Counted from the first letter of the stretch, positions 1 to 9,076 are shown. The stretch is DNA of 64,000 nt from JBCBSK01 sp965250105 (GCA_965250105.1 OZ252290.1:3038001-3102000); one strand, 5' to 3'. The notes: a model not told the origin generated them from the sequence alone. Numbers and translations: made by a program.

Positions 1-86
1 TGGCGGACGGCCAGCCAGACGGTCGGATGCCTGTCGTCGTGGTGCCGGGCGTAGCGGGCAATGCTGTCTTGTGTCGTCGAAAACAT
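1..86 (-). CDS. N-terminal fragment of unknown protein, cut by window edge
   Basis: An ATG at 84-86 on the minus strand is preceded by a GGGAG-type ribosome site and opens a frame that stays open to the window edge (28 residues, beginning MFSTTQDSIARYARHHDD). The fragment is too short to name. It is divergent from the LysR regulator at 189, an arrangement often seen when the regulator controls the neighbour, so it may be the regulator's target. That is inference. The fragment could also be a short chance frame. Confidence 0.4.
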   Translation of the reverse strand, partial: MFSTTQDSIARYARHHDDRHPTVWLAVR

Positions 87-188
87 GATGTGCTCCCATG
101 ACTTGTCTGACCGACAATCTCGGGGCTGCGGCCGGTAACCACAAACGTCTTTGCTTGACAGTGCGTGTGAGGAAAAGTCACATATCGT

Positions 189-1106
189 ATGCCCCGTCGC
201 CTGCCGCCCCTTAATGCCCTGCGCGCCTTCGAGGCCGCCGGCCGGCATCGCAGCTTCAGCCGCGCGGCCGAGGAACTGAATGTCAGCCATGGGGCGGTGA
301 GCCGGCATATTCGCGGCCTGGAGGACAGGTTGGGCGTGCAGCTGTTCCGAACCGTGTCGCGGGGGGTCGACCTGACCGAAGCCGGGCAGGGTTACCTCAC
401 AGCGATCACGCCGGCGCTCGACCTTATCGCCGAAGCCACCGAAACGCTCACCGGCATCCATGATGGCTCGGTAACGATCAGCGCTGAGCCCACCTTCACC
501 GCGCGCTGGCTGATGCCTCGGCTCGGCGGTTTCCGCGCGCGCTATCCCGACGTCGACATTCGGCTGGAAGCGTCGCCGAAGATCGCGGACCTGCACCGGC
601 ATGAGTGCGATCTGGCGATCCGCTTCTTCAAGGGCGAAACCGATTGTTTCGGCTGTGATCTCCTCAGCCGGACACCGGTCTATCCCGTCGGCAGCCCCGA
701 TCTCGACTGGACCGACGATCCGGAGAAGATGGCGCGCCTTGGCGTGCTGCATGACGACAATGGCGCGCTATGGCGGCGCTGGTTCGCTTTGGCCGGCCAT
801 CCGGACATCGATCTGCCGCGCTCGCCGGTCGGCCTGACCACCTTGCTGGCGGTCGAGGGCGCGATTGCCGGGCAGGGGCTTGCCTTGGCGTCCAGCGAAA
901 TCGTCGCCAATGACCTGGCCGCCGGCCGGCTCGTCCGGTTCTCCGATATCGGCCTCGACTATGGCGGCTACTATCTCGTCTATCTGCCGGAGACCGGCCG
1001 CCGCAAGCCCGTGCAGGCATTCCGCGCCTGGCTCATCGAGGAAACCGCGACCCTGCGCGACGCGTGCGGCCAGCCCTGGGCCGACTGTCCGGCGTCAGCC
1101 GTTTGA
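189..1106 (+). CDS. LysR family transcriptional regulator (GcvA-like)
   Basis: 305 residues, normal for LysR. The N-terminal winged helix-turn-helix spans about residues 7-65 (LNALRAFEAAGRHRSFSRAA, then AVSRHIRGLEDRLGVQLF). The LysR substrate-binding fold follows, about 90-295. The opening PPLNALRAFEAAGRH and the RLGVQLFRR-like end of the HTH resemble the GcvA/AmpR branch. A GAGGAAAAG stretch lies about 10 bases before the ATG. The effector is unknown. It is divergent from the truncated gene at 1-86, its most likely target. Its 3' end overlaps the convergent beta-helix gene by 12 bases. Confidence 0.9.
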   Translation: MPRRLPPLNALRAFEAAGRHRSFSRAAEELNVSHGAVSRHIRGLEDRLGVQLFRTVSRGVDLTEAGQGYLTAITPALDLIAEATETLTGIHDGSVTISAEPTFTARWLMPRLGGFRARYPDVDIRLEASPKIADLHRHECDLAIRFFKGETDCFGCDLLSRTPVYPVGSPDLDWTDDPEKMARLGVLHDDNGALWRRWFALAGHPDIDLPRSPVGLTTLLAVEGAIAGQGLALASSEIVANDLAAGRLVRFSDIGLDYGGYYLVYLPETGRRKPVQAFRAWLIEETATLRDACGQPWADCPASAV

Positions 1107-2474
1107 CGCGATGTTGCCGCTCAGCGTCAGATGGGCCGGCAGCGCCTCGGCGCCGAGAAGGTCGCCGGTCACCGCCTCGGCATGGTCCATGCCGATGATC
1201 GCGCCGGTCGGGGTATCGTCGAACAGATTGCCGGAGATGACGGCGCGACCCACGCCCTCGGCCACCGATACCGCTAGCCCGATCGGCGCGTTGCGCACCA
1301 GATTGCCGCGCGCCAGCACATTGCGCAGATAGCGCCCCCAGCCGAGATTGAGACCGGCGACGGGCGCGTTCTCGACGACATTGCCGTCGAGCACCGTATC
1401 GGCCTCGACCGAGATGCCGATGCCGCGCGGTTCCCAGTGATCGCGGGTGAAAAGATCGCGTACCAGATTGCCGGACACGGTGGCGAGGCGGCCGCCCTGA
1501 TTGAAATTCGTGACCGAGATGCCGAGTGCCGCCTGGCTGACGATGTTGTCGGCGATGACGGCGCCGTCGAAGGCGAATTCGGCATAGATCGCCACCTCGC
1601 CGAGCCGGGCGCAGTTGTTGCCGACGATCTGGCAGTTCGGCCCGGCATTGACGCGCACGGCGGTGAAGGCGCAGTCCTCGATCCGGTTATGGGCGACGAT
1701 GATGCCGCCGGCGCGGTAGAGATTGATGCCATTGCCCCACTGGCCTTCGCCGCCCGACCGCGCGCCGATGCGCGCGATCCGGTTGCCGGTCACGATCGCG
1801 CCGTCCTCGCCGGGCTCCGAGCGCCAGATGAGAATGCCGTTGTCGTAGCAGTCGGTGACGCGATTGCCCTCGATCATCAGCCCGCCGCCGTCGCGCGCGA
1901 AGAGCGCCGCGCCTTGCGCGTTGCGGAACCGGTTGCCCGCGATCGTGCCGGCACAGCCGGTCAGCGCCAGCCCGTTGCCCTGGCTGCGGCCGAAATCGCA
2001 GTCGCGGATCAGGAGACCGTCGCAGCCGTCGACCTGAACGAGGGCTTCCTCCGCCGCGGGACCCGAGGCCGGCGCATCGAAGGACAGGCCGGCCAGATGC
2101 AGGACGTCCGCCCCGCGCGACGTGAGGAGCGGTCCGGCGCCGGCCGCGACGAACCGGGTTCGCCCCGCGACGCCGATGAGATGAGTGGCTCGCGGCAGGA
2201 CGATATTCGAGACCGCATAGTCGCCGGTGGGCACATGAAGCGGCTGGTTCAGGTCCGCCGCCCGGTCGATGGCGCGTTGCAGATTGGCCGACTGGTCGCC
2301 GCCATCCGGCGTCAGGCCAAGTTCCGCCGCATCGAGCCCGACAGCGGTGGCGGCCAACACCGGAGACGCCCCGCCAGCCAGGCAGAACAGGCCCGCCGCC
2401 GCGCCGCGCGCAAAGGCGCGCCGGGTCGGCGACGGTGTCGTCGTGCGGTCGCCGGTGGTGTTTTCCGAAACCAT
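1095..2474 (-). CDS. Tat-exported right-handed parallel beta-helix repeat protein (TIGR03808 type)
   Basis: 459 residues. The N-terminus carries a twin-arginine signal (TRRAFARGAAAG, arginines 18-19) followed by a hydrophobic stretch ending near VLA at about 41, so folded export to the periplasm is expected. The rest is built of short turns rich in G-N-x-I/V (IAGNRF, IEGNRV, VTGNRI, ISGNLF), the pattern of a pectate-lyase-like parallel beta-helix. This matches the alphaproteobacterial 'TAT-translocated repetitive protein' family, whose function is not known. No catalytic residues could be assigned. Monocistronic, convergent with the LysR gene. Confidence 0.85.
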   Translation of the reverse strand: MVSENTTGDRTTTPSPTRRAFARGAAAGLFCLAGGASPVLAATAVGLDAAELGLTPDGGDQSANLQRAIDRAADLNQPLHVPTGDYAVSNIVLPRATHLIGVAGRTRFVAAGAGPLLTSRGADVLHLAGLSFDAPASGPAAEEALVQVDGCDGLLIRDCDFGRSQGNGLALTGCAGTIAGNRFRNAQGAALFARDGGGLMIEGNRVTDCYDNGILIWRSEPGEDGAIVTGNRIARIGARSGGEGQWGNGINLYRAGGIIVAHNRIEDCAFTAVRVNAGPNCQIVGNNCARLGEVAIYAEFAFDGAVIADNIVSQAALGISVTNFNQGGRLATVSGNLVRDLFTRDHWEPRGIGISVEADTVLDGNVVENAPVAGLNLGWGRYLRNVLARGNLVRNAPIGLAVSVAEGVGRAVISGNLFDDTPTGAIIGMDHAEAVTGDLLGAEALPAHLTLSGNIASNG

Positions 2475-2711
2475 GGTGGGAGCCTATCGGCAAATCCTTG
2501 CCAACTCGTGCCGGCGCCGGAACCGTGATCCGTAAGATTACGAAGTGCACCGTTGCGGGATCAGCCGGAACGGCCTATTTAGCGACGCGGAACGCGCGCC
2601 CGTCAGGCGCGGGTCCCATGCGGACCTCAGGTCCCCACCAGCACGGACCCTGGCCCGGACGCAGGCCGCAACGACGCATTCAGGTCACGTTTCATCGAGA
2701 GGAGCCCCGCC

Positions 2712-3308
2712 ATGGCATTCGAACTGCCGGACCTTCCCTACGCCTATGACGCGCTGATGCCCTATATGTCGGCGGAAACGCTCGAATTCCATCACGACAA
2801 GCACCACCTCGCCTATGTCGACAACGGCAATAAGCTGGTCGCCGGCAGCGAGTTCGAGGGCAAGAGCCTCGAAGACGTGGTCAAGGGCTCGTTCGGCAAG
2901 AATGCCGGCGTCTTCAACAATGCCGGCCAGCACTACAACCACATCCATTTCTGGCAGTGGATGAAGAAGGACGGTGGCGGCAACAAGCTGCCCGGCAAGC
3001 TGCAGACAGCGATCGACAGCGACCTCGGCGGCTATGACGCCTTCCGCACCGCCTTCATCGAGGCCGGCAAGACGCAGTTCGGCTCCGGCTGGTGCTGGCT
3101 CGCGGTCAAGGACGGCAAGCTCGAGGTCATGAAGACCGCCAATGGCGAAAGCCCGCTGGTGCACGGCGCGACGCCGATCCTCGGCTGCGATGTCTGGGAG
3201 CATTCCTACTACATCGACTATCGCAACCGCCGGCCCGACTATCTCGCCGCCTTCGTCGATCACCTGATCAACTGGGACTATGTCGAGGCGCTGCACGAAG
3301 CGGCCTGA
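2712..3308 (+). CDS. sodB: Superoxide dismutase, Fe type
   Basis: 198 residues, typical for bacterial Fe/Mn SOD; no signal peptide, so cytoplasmic. It dismutates superoxide to hydrogen peroxide and oxygen. Metal ligands are visible: His27 in LEFHHDKHH, a His in NHIHFW, and Asp and His in CDVWEHSYYIDY. The Gln in NNAGQHYNH, on the side typical of iron enzymes, and FGSGWCWLAV favour Fe over Mn. The ATG follows GAGAGGAGC with good spacing. It is followed by a strong intrinsic terminator at 3336-3360, so it is probably monocistronic. Metal preference from sequence alone is not certain. Confidence 0.95.
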   Translation: MAFELPDLPYAYDALMPYMSAETLEFHHDKHHLAYVDNGNKLVAGSEFEGKSLEDVVKGSFGKNAGVFNNAGQHYNHIHFWQWMKKDGGGNKLPGKLQTAIDSDLGGYDAFRTAFIEAGKTQFGSGWCWLAVKDGKLEVMKTANGESPLVHGATPILGCDVWEHSYYIDYRNRRPDYLAAFVDHLINWDYVEALHEAA

Positions 3309-3335
3309 TCCGTTCGGCAAAAAACCAAGCAACAC

Positions 3336-3360
3336 AAAAAGGGGCCACAGGGCCCCTTTT
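3336..3360 (+). terminator. Rho-independent terminator after sodB
   Basis: A perfect inverted repeat: AAAAGGGGCC, a short loop, then GGCCCCTTTT. It lies 28 bases after the sodB stop. The run of A before and T after means it could work in both directions, but only sodB reads into it. Confidence 0.9.
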
Positions 3361-3468
3361 CGCTATGCGGCTGGTAAAGCCATGGTGTCACATGGGTTTG
3401 CCTGTTCGTCTGGCATAAGCGACTCTTACAATCGGTCTGTTGTCCGCGTTCCGCCGCCGAGGGTTGTC

Positions 3469-4446
3469 ATGATCACCGCCTACACCGTTTCCGACATGGG
3501 GCTCCTGCCCGTCCAGTGCGCCAAGAGCCATGTCATCCCCGACCAGGCGATCTGGCTCGACATCCATGCGGCGGATGCCGAGGAAGTCGCCAATGTGGAA
3601 GCGTTTCTGGGGTTCAGCCTGCCGAGTCACGACCAGATCCGCGAGATCGAGATCTCATCGCGCATCTATAACGAGGACGGCCGCACCTATATCACCGTCC
3701 TGGCGCCGGTCGGTGTCGAGAAGGAGGCGCTCAAGACCCTCGACATCACCTTCATCCTGACCCGCGACCGGCTGATCACATTGCGTTACGGCACGGCCGA
3801 GCCGTTCACGGCCTATGTCGCCCGGACCGATACATCGGAAATCGACGAACTGACGCCGATCTTCGTCTTCGCCGATCTGCTCGAAACCTTCATCGACAAT
3901 CTGGCCGACATCCTCGAACGTGCCGGCTACGACATCGACGATCTCGCGGTGGACGTCTTCCATGTCGACCGGGAACGCCCGGTCCAGCCCGGTGAATTCA
4001 GCGATCTGGTGCGCCGCATCGGTCGCGCCGACCATTTCGCGGTCAAGGCGCGCGAAAGCCTCAACACGACCGTGCGCGCGCTGATCCAGCTCGGCGTTCT
4101 GACGCGCAAGCACTATGACGGGCCCGAAACACGCACCCGGGTGAAGATCGCCCTGCGCGACTGCCAGCAGCTCATCGACCATTCGAGCTATCTGTCGAGC
4201 CGCACCTCGTTTCTGATGGATGCCACGACCGGGCTGATCTCGATCGAGCAGAACAACATCATCAAGCTGTTCTCGGTCGCCGCCGTCGCGCTGATGCCGC
4301 CGACGCTGATCGCCTCGATCTACGGCATGAACTTCCAGTCCATGCCGGAACTCGATTCACCCTGGGGCTATCCGATCACCGTGGTCGCGATGATCGTCTC
4401 GGCCATCGTGCCTTACATCTATTTCCGCATGAAGGGCTGGCTATGA
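3469..4446 (+). CDS. corA: CorA family magnesium/divalent cation transporter
   Basis: 325 residues from the ATG at 3469. The frame is open upstream, but that part overlaps the sodB terminator and does not look like coding sequence. The large N-terminal cytoplasmic domain runs to about residue 260. Two C-terminal transmembrane helices follow, with the diagnostic YGMNF signature at the end of the first (YGMNFQSMPEL) and a short positively charged tail (FRMKGWL). CorA forms a pentamer in the inner membrane and takes up Mg2+, also Co2+ or Ni2+. The MPEL loop matches the classical CorA subgroup. It appears monocistronic. Confidence 0.93.
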   Translation: MITAYTVSDMGLLPVQCAKSHVIPDQAIWLDIHAADAEEVANVEAFLGFSLPSHDQIREIEISSRIYNEDGRTYITVLAPVGVEKEALKTLDITFILTRDRLITLRYGTAEPFTAYVARTDTSEIDELTPIFVFADLLETFIDNLADILERAGYDIDDLAVDVFHVDRERPVQPGEFSDLVRRIGRADHFAVKARESLNTTVRALIQLGVLTRKHYDGPETRTRVKIALRDCQQLIDHSSYLSSRTSFLMDATTGLISIEQNNIIKLFSVAAVALMPPTLIASIYGMNFQSMPELDSPWGYPITVVAMIVSAIVPYIYFRMKGWL

Positions 4447-4566
4447 CGCTTGGCCGGCCTGTGAAATTATATTAGATCTTTTGCATAAATCAAAGACGGC
4501 GCATCATGACGTCCGTAATCTCGCCGCCACGGGCGCTGTCGCCCGCATTGTCAGTGGAGGCGAAAC

Positions 4567-4779
4567 ATGTCGTTTGCGAAGAATATGGGCGGTATCGACC
4601 GCGCCTTGCGGCTGGTCGTCGGGATCGCCCTGATCGCTTTCGCGGTCATGGGACCGGCCGATATCGGCTGGAAATGGATCGGCTATATCGGGATCGTGCC
4701 GGTTCTGACCGCGCTTGTCGGCAATTGCCCGGCCTATTCGATCTTCGGCATCCGCACCTGCAAGGCCGAAACCGCCTAG
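4567..4779 (+). CDS. Small YgaP-like inner membrane protein (DUF2892)
   Basis: 70 residues: a short N-terminus (SFAKNMGGIDRALR), then two hydrophobic helices (about 14-30 and 36-55), then CPAYSIFGIRTC. The GxxDRxLRLxxG start and the paired cysteines around a P-x-Y-x-x-x-G turn are the hallmark of the DUF2892 family, related to the membrane part of the rhodanese YgaP. Function unknown. The ATG follows GTGGAGGCGAAAC. The 120 bases upstream contain an AT-rich patch (about 4467-4497) that may be its promoter. Confidence 0.85.
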   Translation: MSFAKNMGGIDRALRLVVGIALIAFAVMGPADIGWKWIGYIGIVPVLTALVGNCPAYSIFGIRTCKAETA

Positions 4780-4790
4780 ATCGGTAAGCC

Positions 4791-5549
4791 TTACTCGCCG
4801 GTCTGGGCCGCGAGGCGCGGACCGGGCGGCGGGGCGTCGCCGGCGATTTCGAGAACGAGCTTCGAGCGCACCGCATCCGCGAAGCTGCGGTTCTCGTCGG
4901 CGATCTCGACGAAGGCGGAGGGCCCGCCGATCACGTCGCGCGCATAATGCTCTTCGAGCGGCATGCCGCCCGGCCCCCGATAGCCGCCGCCGGGGCGCAC
5001 GATGACAAGGCCGTTGACGGTGATGCGCTGGGCCACGGCGTCGTCGCGCGCCTCCTGCACCGGGCGCCCGCCGATATTCGGCCCGTCGCCGGACACGTCG
5101 ATGACGCGCCGCAGCCCTTCATAGGCATTGGTGTTGATCAGGTGTACCGAATAGTCGATCGCCGCCGAGATCGAATTGAAGCCGCGCGCGGCGCGCGGCG
5201 CGGTCACCAGCGCCTCGGCGAAGGCGCGGGCGCTGTCGGCGTCGCGCACCACCATCCAGTCGACGATGGTGTGTTGCGAGGTCGGCCCGCCCCATTCGAC
5301 ATAGGCGATCGCGATCGCGCCATAGCCATTGCCGGCGATAGCATTGAGCACTTCCGGACTGGTGATCGCCTCGGCATAGCCGCGGCGCTGGAACGCTAGC
5401 TCATCATCGTCGATCGAGCCCGACCCGTCGGCGGCGAGAACCAGCTCGACGTCGACGATCTCGCCTTGCGCCCCGGCCATCGAGATCGGGGCGAGCGACA
5501 GGGCGATGGCGAACAGGGCGGTCGTCAGCATCGATAGGGGTGTCGCCAT
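4791..5549 (-). CDS. DUF1194 secreted von Willebrand factor A-like protein
   Basis: 252 residues from the ATG at 5549, which has GAGGGCG just upstream. An in-frame ATG 17 codons earlier lacks this and would bury the signal peptide. Residues 1-28 are a Sec signal peptide (LSMLTTALFAIALSLAPISMAGAQG). A VWA-like core follows with the metal-site motif DGSGSID. The family is common in Alphaproteobacteria and has no assigned role; a secreted adhesion or metal-dependent binding protein is plausible. Its 3' end lies 12 bases from the convergent DUF2892 gene. Confidence 0.88.
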   Translation of the reverse strand: MATPLSMLTTALFAIALSLAPISMAGAQGEIVDVELVLAADGSGSIDDDELAFQRRGYAEAITSPEVLNAIAGNGYGAIAIAYVEWGGPTSQHTIVDWMVVRDADSARAFAEALVTAPRAARGFNSISAAIDYSVHLINTNAYEGLRRVIDVSGDGPNIGGRPVQEARDDAVAQRITVNGLVIVRPGGGYRGPGGMPLEEHYARDVIGGPSAFVEIADENRSFADAVRSKLVLEIAGDAPPPGPRLAAQTGE

Positions 5550-5735
5550 GGGATCGCCCTCACTGGTGGATCTTTCGGTCGCCGATCTGGCGGTTGCCAA
5601 TCTGGCGGTCGAGAAGCGGCTCTTCTCGTCGATACGCGGCCGCGCCGCGCCGGGATCGGTTTCGCCGATGCCTTGCCCGGCCTGTCCCGGTCATGTCAGG
5701 CGGTTTCACCCCGCCCGATACGACCCGGCCCGGCC

Positions 5736-6608
5736 TCAGCCGCCATGGGCGAACGACCAGTAGAGCTCGCGCGCCTGCCGGGTGATCGGGCCCGGCTGTA
5801 GGTCCCGATGGTCGATCCGGGTGATCGGCACCACCTTGGCGTAATTGCCGGTCGAGAAGATCTCGTCGGCATCCTGCAATTCGCCATAGCTGATGATCCG
5901 TTCATGGACATCGTGGCCCGCCGCCCGCAACAGCTTGATGACACGCTGGCGGGTGATGCCGTTCAGGAAGGTGCCGTTGGGATAGGGCGTGTGCACCACG
6001 CCATCCTTGACCATGAACAGATTGGCGGTGGCCAGCTCGGCGACATTGCCCATCGCATCGAGCACGACCGCATTGTCGAACCCCTTGTCCTGCACCTCCT
6101 GCAAGGCGCGCGCCGAATTGGGATACAGGCAGGCCGCCTTGGCGTTGACGGGCGCGGTTTCGAGCGTCGGGCGCCGGAAGCGCGTCTGGGTGATCGAAAA
6201 GCTGCCGCCCGGTTCGGGCATCGGCACCTCGAAGACCGAGACGCAGAATTTTGTGGTGTCGGCCAAGGGCGTGACGCCGTAATAGCCGCCCTGTTCAGCC
6301 CAATACATCGGCTTGATGTAAAGCGCCGTGCCGGCGGGAAACTTGGCGACGCCGTCGCGCGCGATCTCGGCGATGGCGCCGGTCGCATGCATCGGCGCGA
6401 GGCCCAGCGCCTCGGCCGACTGGTTGACGCGCGCGCAATGCGGTTCGAGATCCGGCGTCACGCTTTCGAAGGCGCGGGCGCCATCGAACACGCAACTGCC
6501 GAGCCAGAGCCCATGGGTGCGCGGCCCGACGATCGGCACATTGCCCTCGTGCCAGGCGTCTTCGAAGAACGTCCAGGTCTGTGACCACCCATTGCCGCCA
6601 TGCGCCAT
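5736..6608 (-). CDS. ilvE: Branched-chain amino acid aminotransferase (class IV PLP)
   Basis: 290 residues, the usual size for fold-type IV aminotransferases. It transfers the amino group between glutamate and the 2-oxo acids of leucine, isoleucine or valine. The probable PLP lysine is in PVNAKAACLYPN. The phosphate-binding region VAELATANLFMVKDG and the downstream LNGITRQRVIKLL match the IlvE/Dat/PabC family. The variants are hard to separate: D-amino acid transaminase and aminodeoxychorismate lyase share these motifs. The length and the YIKPMYW segment fit the alphaproteobacterial branched-chain enzyme. Cytoplasmic; apparently monocistronic. Confidence 0.85.
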   Translation of the reverse strand: MAHGGNGWSQTWTFFEDAWHEGNVPIVGPRTHGLWLGSCVFDGARAFESVTPDLEPHCARVNQSAEALGLAPMHATGAIAEIARDGVAKFPAGTALYIKPMYWAEQGGYYGVTPLADTTKFCVSVFEVPMPEPGGSFSITQTRFRRPTLETAPVNAKAACLYPNSARALQEVQDKGFDNAVVLDAMGNVAELATANLFMVKDGVVHTPYPNGTFLNGITRQRVIKLLRAAGHDVHERIISYGELQDADEIFSTGNYAKVVPITRIDHRDLQPGPITRQARELYWSFAHGG

Positions 6609-6877
6609 TTGCCATGTCTCCGTTTCGCGTTTCAGCCATCGAAAGCCGCCCGCGCGCCGGCGTCAAGCGATAGCGAACCGGCACGGCCTGTCATCAGAGT
6701 TTCACGAGCGTGTCGGTTGACTTTTCGAATGTCGGCGGGAAACATTTGAATGATTTTAAACGGCGTGGCGGCGCGGCCGGCAAGGCACGGGCCGCCGGCC
6801 GTCCAGCACGGCGGACGGGCAATCTGCCGTCGTAGGCACATAACGCGCCGTGAGCGGCGAACATCGAGGAGGACCCC

Positions 6878-7342
6878 ATGCGGCATGGTTTGAGATACGG
6901 TCTGATCGCGGCTGGCATGGCGGCTTTCGCCATGGCGGGCACCACCGTCGTCGCGCAGTCGATCGATGATCCGATCGCCGCGCGCCAGGCGCTCATGAAG
7001 GATACCGGTGCCGCCATGGGCACGCTGGGCGGCATGGTGCGCAACGAAGTGCCGTTCGACGCGCTGGCCGCCAAGATGGCGCTGCATACGCTCCATGCCA
7101 CCTCGATCGGCTTTCCGATGTTCTTCCCCGAAGGCTCGGAAACCGGCGGTGACACCGAGGCCGCCCCGGCCATCTGGCAGGACAAGGCCGATTTCGAGGC
7201 CAAAGCCGCCGACATGACCAATGCGACGGCGGCGGCGCTCGAAAACCCGCCGGAATCGCTCGATGCGGTGCGGACGACGCTGCGGTCGGTCGGTCAGACC
7301 TGCCAGTCCTGCCACGAGGCCTATCGCATCGAGGAGGAATAG
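6878..7342 (+). CDS. Cytochrome c' (class II c-type cytochrome)
   Basis: 154 residues. Signal peptide about 1-26 (cleavage near VVAQS). The mature part is a four-helix-bundle-sized 128 residues with a single haem site CQSCHEAYR close to the C-terminus, the diagnostic position for cytochrome c'. The conserved N-terminal R-Q-x-x-M (ARQALMKDTG) follows the signal. Periplasmic. Family members bind NO or shuttle electrons in purple bacteria. A GAGGAGG ribosome site precedes the ATG. The dihaem cytochrome gene starts 39 bases downstream and is probably cotranscribed. Confidence 0.92.
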   Translation: MRHGLRYGLIAAGMAAFAMAGTTVVAQSIDDPIAARQALMKDTGAAMGTLGGMVRNEVPFDALAAKMALHTLHATSIGFPMFFPEGSETGGDTEAAPAIWQDKADFEAKAADMTNATAAALENPPESLDAVRTTLRSVGQTCQSCHEAYRIEEE

Positions 7343-7381
7343 GCGCTGGCCGGCATGGGCCAGCGATGATCGGCCGCCGCG

Positions 7382-8287
7382 ATGCGTCTTCTCGCCATCC
7401 TGGTCGTCATTCTCGCCGTTCTGGCGGGCTCGGCCTTCTGGCTGCTCACGGTGCCGCGTCCGTTGACCGCCGCCGACCTGCCCGATCATGAGCCCGATAT
7501 CGAAAACGGCGCGCTGATCTTCGCGGCCGCCGGCTGTGCCTCTTGCCACGCCACCGAGGGTCAGGACGATCGCACCCTGCTCGGCGGCGGCCATCGGCTC
7601 GACACACCTTTCGGTGTTTTCGTCGGGCCCAATATCTCGACGGATCCCGACGTGGGTATCGGCGGCTGGTCGATGCTCGATTTCGCCAATGCCATGGTGC
7701 GCGGCGTCAGCCCCGAGGGGCGGCACTACTACCCGGCCTTTCCCTATACGTCCTATGCCCGGATGCGGCTCGAGGACGTCATGGATCTGAAGGCCTATCT
7801 CGACACGCTGCCGGCGGTGGCGACGCCGTCCGAACCGCATGAACTGGCCTTTCCCTATTCCGTCCGGCGCGGGCTGGGCCTGTGGAAATGGCGGTATCTG
7901 CCCGAGCCCGGGCCTGCCCTGGTGGCCGATGACAGCGAGATGCTGGCGCGCGGCCGCTATCTCGTCGAGGGACCGGCCCATTGCGGCGAATGCCACAGCC
8001 CGCGCGACCGGTTCGGCGGGCTCGTCGACGGCTTGGCCTTCGCCGGCGCGCCGGCGGCCGCCGGCCGCGGCTGGGTGCCCAATCTGACGCCGCACCCGGA
8101 CGGGCTCGAAGACTGGACCGAGGACGACATCGCCTTCGCGCTCGAAACCGGTTTCACCCCGGATTTCGACGTGCTCGGGTCGACCATGGCCGATGTGGTG
8201 CGCAACACCGAGCAACTGCCGGCCAGCGACCGCGCCGCCATGGCCGCCTATCTCAAGAGCTTGCCGCCACTGCCCGACGCGCGGTGA
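7382..8287 (+). CDS. Membrane-anchored dihaem cytochrome c
   Basis: 301 residues. Residues 1-20 form a hydrophobic anchor or signal (RLLAILVVILAVLAGSAFWLL). Two class I haem domains follow, with CASCH near residue 57 and CGECH near 203. Each is followed by segments typical of alcohol-dehydrogenase-type cytochrome subunits (GPNISTDPDVGIGGWS, VPNLTPHPDGLEDW). Such proteins pass electrons in the periplasm. Its position 39 bases after the cytochrome c' gene suggests they are partners. In this gene context it could deliver electrons from or to the cytochrome c', but the donor is unknown. Confidence 0.88.
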   Translation: MRLLAILVVILAVLAGSAFWLLTVPRPLTAADLPDHEPDIENGALIFAAAGCASCHATEGQDDRTLLGGGHRLDTPFGVFVGPNISTDPDVGIGGWSMLDFANAMVRGVSPEGRHYYPAFPYTSYARMRLEDVMDLKAYLDTLPAVATPSEPHELAFPYSVRRGLGLWKWRYLPEPGPALVADDSEMLARGRYLVEGPAHCGECHSPRDRFGGLVDGLAFAGAPAAAGRGWVPNLTPHPDGLEDWTEDDIAFALETGFTPDFDVLGSTMADVVRNTEQLPASDRAAMAAYLKSLPPLPDAR

Positions 8288-8312
8288 AGCGACCCTGCAA
8301 ACAACGCGTAGC

Positions 8313-8328
8313 CTGGCCTTTCGGCCAG
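8313..8328. terminator. Hairpin between convergent genes, possible bidirectional terminator
   Basis: CTGGCC, loop TTTC, GGCCAG: a perfect 6-bp stem filling the 42-base gap between the stop codons of the dihaem cytochrome and the polysaccharide deacetylase. There is no T run, so intrinsic termination may be weak. Confidence 0.5.
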
Positions 8329-8329
8329 A

Positions 8330-9076
8330 TCATCTGAGATCGAACAGATCCTCGATATGCGGCCAGACGACGGCGGGGTGGGTCGCCGTCAGCGCGAGCA
8401 GGTCGTCGACGAAGGCCCAGGCATCGTCGGTCTGCACCAGATGATGGGTCAGGAGGCCGAGCGGTTCGTCGCTGCCATCGATGCGCCGGTCGATCTCGCG
8501 GGCCAGGACGGCGCGCAACGGGTCGAGGCCGAGAAAGCGCTTTCCCCGCCGCCAGTCGATCGGGTCGATATGGGTGTTGACCTGATGGCGCGCGCCGTCG
8601 GGCGCCGGGCCGAAGGTCGACAGGCCGACAAGGCCCGCTTCCTTGCGCCGCGCGGCCAGGTCTGGCGCGATCCGGTTCCAGGGCGGGGTCAGCACATGGG
8701 CGAAGCGCGGGCCGAACAGGCTCGACATGCGCCTGTAGCCCTCGAAAAGATCCCGCATCATCTCGTCGAGCGGCCGGTGCGGGCCGAATTCGGCCTTTTT
8801 CGACCCTTGCGGCGCGTGATTGTCATGGGCGAAGCCATGCTGATGCACGCTCACATGGGGGTGGGCCTGAAGCCGGTCGGCGAGGCCTGCTTCGGCGAGC
8901 TTGGGAATGACGGCCAGCGCGATCGGCACGTCATGGCGCGCGGCGCGCGCGATCAGGCCGTCGAGTTCCGGTGTCGAGGTGACCGCGTCGTCGTCGCGCC
9001 ACCACATGGCGATCTGCCGGCCCTGGGCGGCGATGGCATCGAGCCGGGTTCCGATGTCGGCGAGCGACGCGGTCAT
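8330..9076 (-). CDS. Polysaccharide deacetylase family protein (NodB-like)
   Basis: 248 residues, no signal peptide. The NodB-fold metal triad is visible: the Asp pair in WWRDDDA (about residues 26-30) and the His pair in HQHGFAHDNHA (about 78-88). A product-end motif LTPPWNR follows near 125. Family members remove N-acetyl groups from sugar polymers. A cytoplasmic form suggests action on a precursor or nucleotide- or lipid-linked sugar. Its start overlaps the stop of the upstream glycosyltransferase by four bases (ATGA), so it is the last gene of a tightly coupled five-gene leftward operon. Substrate not known. Confidence 0.85.
   Translation of the reverse strand: MTASLADIGTRLDAIAAQGRQIAMWWRDDDAVTSTPELDGLIARAARHDVPIALAVIPKLAEAGLADRLQAHPHVSVHQHGFAHDNHAPQGSKKAEFGPHRPLDEMMRDLFEGYRRMSSLFGPRFAHVLTPPWNRIAPDLAARRKEAGLVGLSTFGPAPDGARHQVNTHIDPIDWRRGKRFLGLDPLRAVLAREIDRRIDGSDEPLGLLTHHLVQTDDAWAFVDDLLALTATHPAVVWPHIEDLFDLR

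Noticed and set aside
4480..4492. TTGCATAAATCAA resembling an FNR box before the DUF2892 gene
   Set aside because: The half-sites are one base too close for TTGAT-N4-ATCAA, so it does not fit the FNR consensus.
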